Assembly (NCBI GenBank): GCA_020216965.1
Contig: JAIWOJ010000035.1
Coordinates: 1-9,774 of the forward strand
DNA from: Prosthecobacter sp.
Lineage (GTDB): Bacteria > Verrucomicrobiota > Verrucomicrobiia > Verrucomicrobiales > Verrucomicrobiaceae
DNA length: 9,774 bases
Reading direction: 5' to 3'
The first letter of the stretch is position 1. Every line of letters begins with the position of its first letter. Positions 7,695-9,774 of this stretch are shown here, piece after piece. A model generated the notes under the pieces. That model was not told where the DNA came from and did no database searches. It saw nothing but the letters and a program-made list of their open reading frames with translations. Both the position numbers and the translations under genes were made by a program.

Positions 7695-8420
7695 ATGGGC
7701 GCGCAATGGAAACAAAAATGGCGTGAGCTAGCCGCTGACCAAAAGGGCAAGCTCGTCGGGAAGCTGACACGTGAAATCCAGGTAGCTGCCAAACTCGGCG
7801 GCCCAGATCCTGACCTGAATGCGCGCCTCTATGCTGCCATCGCCGCCGCGCGAAAGCAAAGCGTCACCCGCGATGCCATCGAGCGTGCCATCGCCAAGGG
7901 CAGCGGCATCGGCGCTGAGCCCGTGACCTACCAGACCGTGGTGTTTGAGGGCTTTGCCCCGCACCGTGTGCCCGTGATGGTAGAGTGCCTGACGGACAAC
8001 AACAACCGCACCTCTTCCGAGATCAAGGTTCTCTTCAAAGCAGGCAGCATGGGCACGCCAGGCTCTGTGGCCTGGATGTTTCAGCACTGCGGCCTGATCG
8101 AGGCCCAGCACACCGACAAAAGCCTGGACATCGAAGTGGCTGCCCTGGAGGCAGAGGCAGACAATGTCGAGCCGCTCGAGCTGGATGAAGAAGACGCCGC
8201 TGGGCACATCGGCGCGCGCTTTTTTTGCCAGACGACCAGTCTGGACGCCGTGACCAAGGCACTGAAGGCCGCTGGCTGGAATGTCACCACCTCTGAACTC
8301 TCCCACCAGCCCAAGGATTACCCAGAACTCACCGATGCCCAGCGGGAGGAGGTCACCCAATTTCTCCAGAGCTTGGATGGCCATGCGGACGTCCACCGCG
8401 TCTATGCAGCGATGAAGTGA
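7695..8420 (+). CDS. YebC/PmpR/TACO1-family translation factor or transcriptional regulator
   Basis: The 241-residue product has the family length and layout: a helical N-terminal domain beginning MGAQWKQKW (the PmpR-style start), KLTREIQVAAKLGGPDPDLNARL (23-45), RDAIERAIAKGSG (59-71), then the two-part alpha/beta domain with ECLTDNNNRT (97-106), GTPGSVAWMF and a C-terminal VYAAMK. Members were long annotated as transcription regulators; more recent work on YebC and mitochondrial TACO1 points to relief of ribosome stalling on proline-rich stretches. The usual YEGYGPGGVAV loop reads FEGFAPHRVPV here (84-94), a subgroup-like variant. Many conserved N-terminal HSKWANIKHRK residues are also absent, as in the PmpR branch. 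The ATG has no Shine-Dalgarno; a CA-rich stretch (TACACACAC) precedes it. The MmcQ-family gene follows after 9 nt. Confidence 0.93.
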   Translation: MGAQWKQKWRELAADQKGKLVGKLTREIQVAAKLGGPDPDLNARLYAAIAAARKQSVTRDAIERAIAKGSGIGAEPVTYQTVVFEGFAPHRVPVMVECLTDNNNRTSSEIKVLFKAGSMGTPGSVAWMFQHCGLIEAQHTDKSLDIEVAALEAEADNVEPLELDEEDAAGHIGARFFCQTTSLDAVTKALKAAGWNVTTSELSHQPKDYPELTDAQREEVTQFLQSLDGHADVHRVYAAMK

Positions 8421-8429
8421 TTTGGCACC

Positions 8430-8819
8430 ATGGACCTGGCCGATGCCATTGCCCACTGTCTCAGCCTGCCAGGTGCTGAGGAAACGCAGCCCTTCGGCCC
8501 TGAGGCATTGGTTTATAAAGTCGCTGGCAAGGTCTTTGCCATCACCGTCCCAGAGGATTTCCCCGCGCGCATCAATCTGAAGTGTGATCCCAACCGCGCC
8601 CTTGAGCTGCGTGACCAGCATCCCGCCATCCTCCCCGGCTGGCACATGAATAAAAAGCACTGGAACACGGTGGTCCTAGATGGCTCGCTACCACCCCGCC
8701 TCGTGGCGGAACTCATCCGGCACTCCTACGATCTCGTGGTGGCATCCCTGCCCGCCCGGATCAGGGCTGGATGGTTGGCTAGCCAATCCGAAATTGGCGG
8801 AAGCACCTCCCCCATGTGA
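8430..8819 (+). CDS. MmcQ/YjbR family protein (CyaY-like DNA-binding fold)
   Basis: This 129-residue protein carries the strongly conserved signature of the MmcQ/YjbR family: LPGAEET (13-19), PFGP (21-24), VYKVAGKVFA, NLKCDP (49-54), PGWHMNKKHWNTV (69-81), LDGSLP, and LIRHSYDLVVASLP at the end. Structures in the family show a small CyaY-like alpha/beta fold with a positive patch, annotated as DNA binding; the biological role is unknown. Length is slightly above the usual 115-120, the extra being a poorly conserved tail after SLPARIRAG. The start is 9 nt after the yebC stop and no Shine-Dalgarno is visible, which suggests translational coupling or leader-independent initiation within one transcript. 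Confidence 0.93.
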   Translation: MDLADAIAHCLSLPGAEETQPFGPEALVYKVAGKVFAITVPEDFPARINLKCDPNRALELRDQHPAILPGWHMNKKHWNTVVLDGSLPPRLVAELIRHSYDLVVASLPARIRAGWLASQSEIGGSTSPM

Positions 8820-8838
8820 CATCCACCCCAGCGTGCCC

Positions 8839-9774
8839 ATGGACCCGCTCCACAACCCGCATGACAAGCTCTTCAAAGCTGGCTTTTCTGACCCCGATAC
8901 CGCTGCGGCCTTCCTTCAGGAGCACCTGCCCCCTCCCATCGTGGGGCTCATCGATTGGCCACGCCTCAGCCTCCAGCCCGGCTCTTTCATCAGCCCCCAG
9001 ATGCGCGAGCGCCATAGCGACCTGCTCTTTAGCGCCCCTCTCTGCCGCACCCCTGCTGCACCAAGCGGCCAGCCACCCCTCGCCTACTTTTACATCCTCT
9101 TTGAGCATCTCACCACGCCGGACCGCTGGATCGCCCTGCGCTTGCTAGAATACATGACGCTCATCTGGCAGGGCTTTTTGAAAAACAGCCCCGAAGCCAC
9201 CGCCCTGCCCGTCATCTTACCCATCGTGCTTGCCCAAAACGAAAGCACCTGGCAACTACGCACCCAATTTGCCGAGCTGCTGCAGGTGCCGCCAGAACAC
9301 CGGGATGACCTCGCGGCCTACCTGCCGCAGTTTTGCTTCCGGCTGGTGCAGCTCGCGGAGATGCCCTTTGAGGCCATCCGGGGCACGCCAGCGGGCATCC
9401 TCGTGCTGCGCACCATGAAGGCGGAGCGGCTACAACGGCTGCTGGATGACCGCGTGTGGGATGAGGCCCTGCTGGTGCAGGTGCCGAGAGTGGTCTTCCA
9501 GCAAGTGCTGCGCTACATCCTGGGAGCTGCGGACATTGACAGAGAAGCCTTTGAACATAAGCTCCAACAAATCGCAGAACCCCAGACCCGCGCTGAAGCC
9601 ATGACCCTCGCCCAACAGTATCACCACCAAGGCCGACAGGAAGGCAGGCAGGAAGACGTGCTAGAGGCGCTTGAGACCCGCTTTGAGCAGGTGCCCGAGG
9701 GCTTGGTGGAAGCGGTGCGCAGCATTCAGGATGAGGCGCATCTGCGCCATCTGCTGCGCACAGCCATCCGGTGC
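8839..9774 (+). CDS. Rpn family recombination-promoting nuclease/putative transposase (3' partial)
   Basis: The frame from ATG 8839 stays open for 312 codons to the window edge, so the stop lies beyond. The product fits the Rpn (transposase_31-type PD-(D/E)XK) family: HDKLFKAGFSDPDTAAAFLQEHLP at the start, ERHSDLLF with the catalytic-type Asp61, YFYILFEHLT (83-92) followed by WIALRLLEYMTLIWQ, a middle region with LPVILPIVLAQ, and a charged GRQEGRQE linker (265-272) before a small helical C-terminal part. Rpn proteins cleave DNA, stimulate RecA-independent recombination in E. coli and have been linked to phage defence. The usual EHQ motif reads EHL here (Leu91), so catalytic competence is uncertain. 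It starts 19 nt after the MmcQ stop without a Shine-Dalgarno. A signal for internal initiation near codon 274 is possible. Confidence 0.88.
   Translation, partial: MDPLHNPHDKLFKAGFSDPDTAAAFLQEHLPPPIVGLIDWPRLSLQPGSFISPQMRERHSDLLFSAPLCRTPAAPSGQPPLAYFYILFEHLTTPDRWIALRLLEYMTLIWQGFLKNSPEATALPVILPIVLAQNESTWQLRTQFAELLQVPPEHRDDLAAYLPQFCFRLVQLAEMPFEAIRGTPAGILVLRTMKAERLQRLLDDRVWDEALLVQVPRVVFQQVLRYILGAADIDREAFEHKLQQIAEPQTRAEAMTLAQQYHHQGRQEGRQEDVLEALETRFEQVPEGLVEAVRSIQDEAHLRHLLRTAIRC
9631..9654 (+). repeat. Tandem 12-bp repeat encoding GRQE-GRQE inside the rpn gene
   Basis: Two consecutive 12-bp units, GGCCGACAGGAA and GGCAGGCAGGAA, each encode Gly-Arg-Gln-Glu (10 of 12 bases identical). They lie at residues 265-272, in the linker between the nuclease domain and the C-terminal helical part. 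Arrays of this type vary in copy number among Rpn proteins, and in-frame 12-bp units can expand or shrink without breaking the reading frame. Confidence 0.7.

Noticed and set aside
7728..8660. 310-codon minus-strand open frame
   Set aside because: It is antisense to yebC and mmcQ, both of which are well-conserved real genes; no domain is recognised.
8779..9108. 109-codon minus-strand open frame over the mmcQ-rpn junction
   Set aside because: It is antisense to the clearly recognisable N-terminal part of the Rpn protein.

Overview
The window reads as ordinary chromosomal DNA from a GC-rich bacterium, most likely a member of the Verrucomicrobiota (Prosthecobacter/Verrucomicrobium-like). This placement is inferred from the high GC, from a very long exported-type protein that joins a PQQ sugar dehydrogenase and a diheme cytochrome to Ig-like and beta-rich C-terminal modules, from the near absence of Shine-Dalgarno sequences, and from two intergenic repeats of a style I associate with that phylum. 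No marker gene fixes the taxonomy.

Layout. Positions 3-3716 (+) hold the 3' part of the large PQQ dehydrogenase/diheme cytochrome gene, cut by the left edge. A short convergent intergenic region (3717-3888) carries a structured, GC-rich inverted-repeat element. Next come two minus-strand genes 18 nt apart, transcribed queD then ruvB (5277 down to 3889): a queuosine-pathway enzyme and the Holliday-junction motor. A 332-nt gene-free stretch (5278-5609) holds a CAGGAT-rich inverted repeat, a 12-bp direct repeat on either side of it, and a strong intrinsic terminator. That terminator serves the next minus-strand gene (5610-6479), an IolE/MocC-like TIM-barrel sugar isomerase/epimerase. A 131-nt divergent region leads into a plus-strand run: an RlmM-like 23S rRNA 2'-O-methyltransferase (6611-7618), a YebC/TACO1-family translation factor (7695-8420), an MmcQ/YjbR-family protein (8430-8819), and an Rpn-family PD-(D/E)XK nuclease (8839 to the right edge, no stop inside the window).

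How they fit together. The first gene and the TIM-barrel gene suggest carbohydrate oxidation and turnover. The queD-ruvB pair is a compact transcription unit. The rRNA methyltransferase and YebC both act, by family knowledge, around the ribosomal peptidyl transferase centre. The last three genes are tightly spaced and could be co-transcribed, ending in an Rpn gene of a family linked to recombination, transposase-like nucleases and phage defence.

I did not find a clear new multi-gene system. The points most worth a second look are the QueD zinc-ligand position (Gln in place of His), the Rpn active-site position (Leu in place of Gln) with its GRQE repeat and possible internal start, the architecture of the dehydrogenase fusion, the rRNA methyltransferase-YebC neighbourhood, and the two intergenic repeats.
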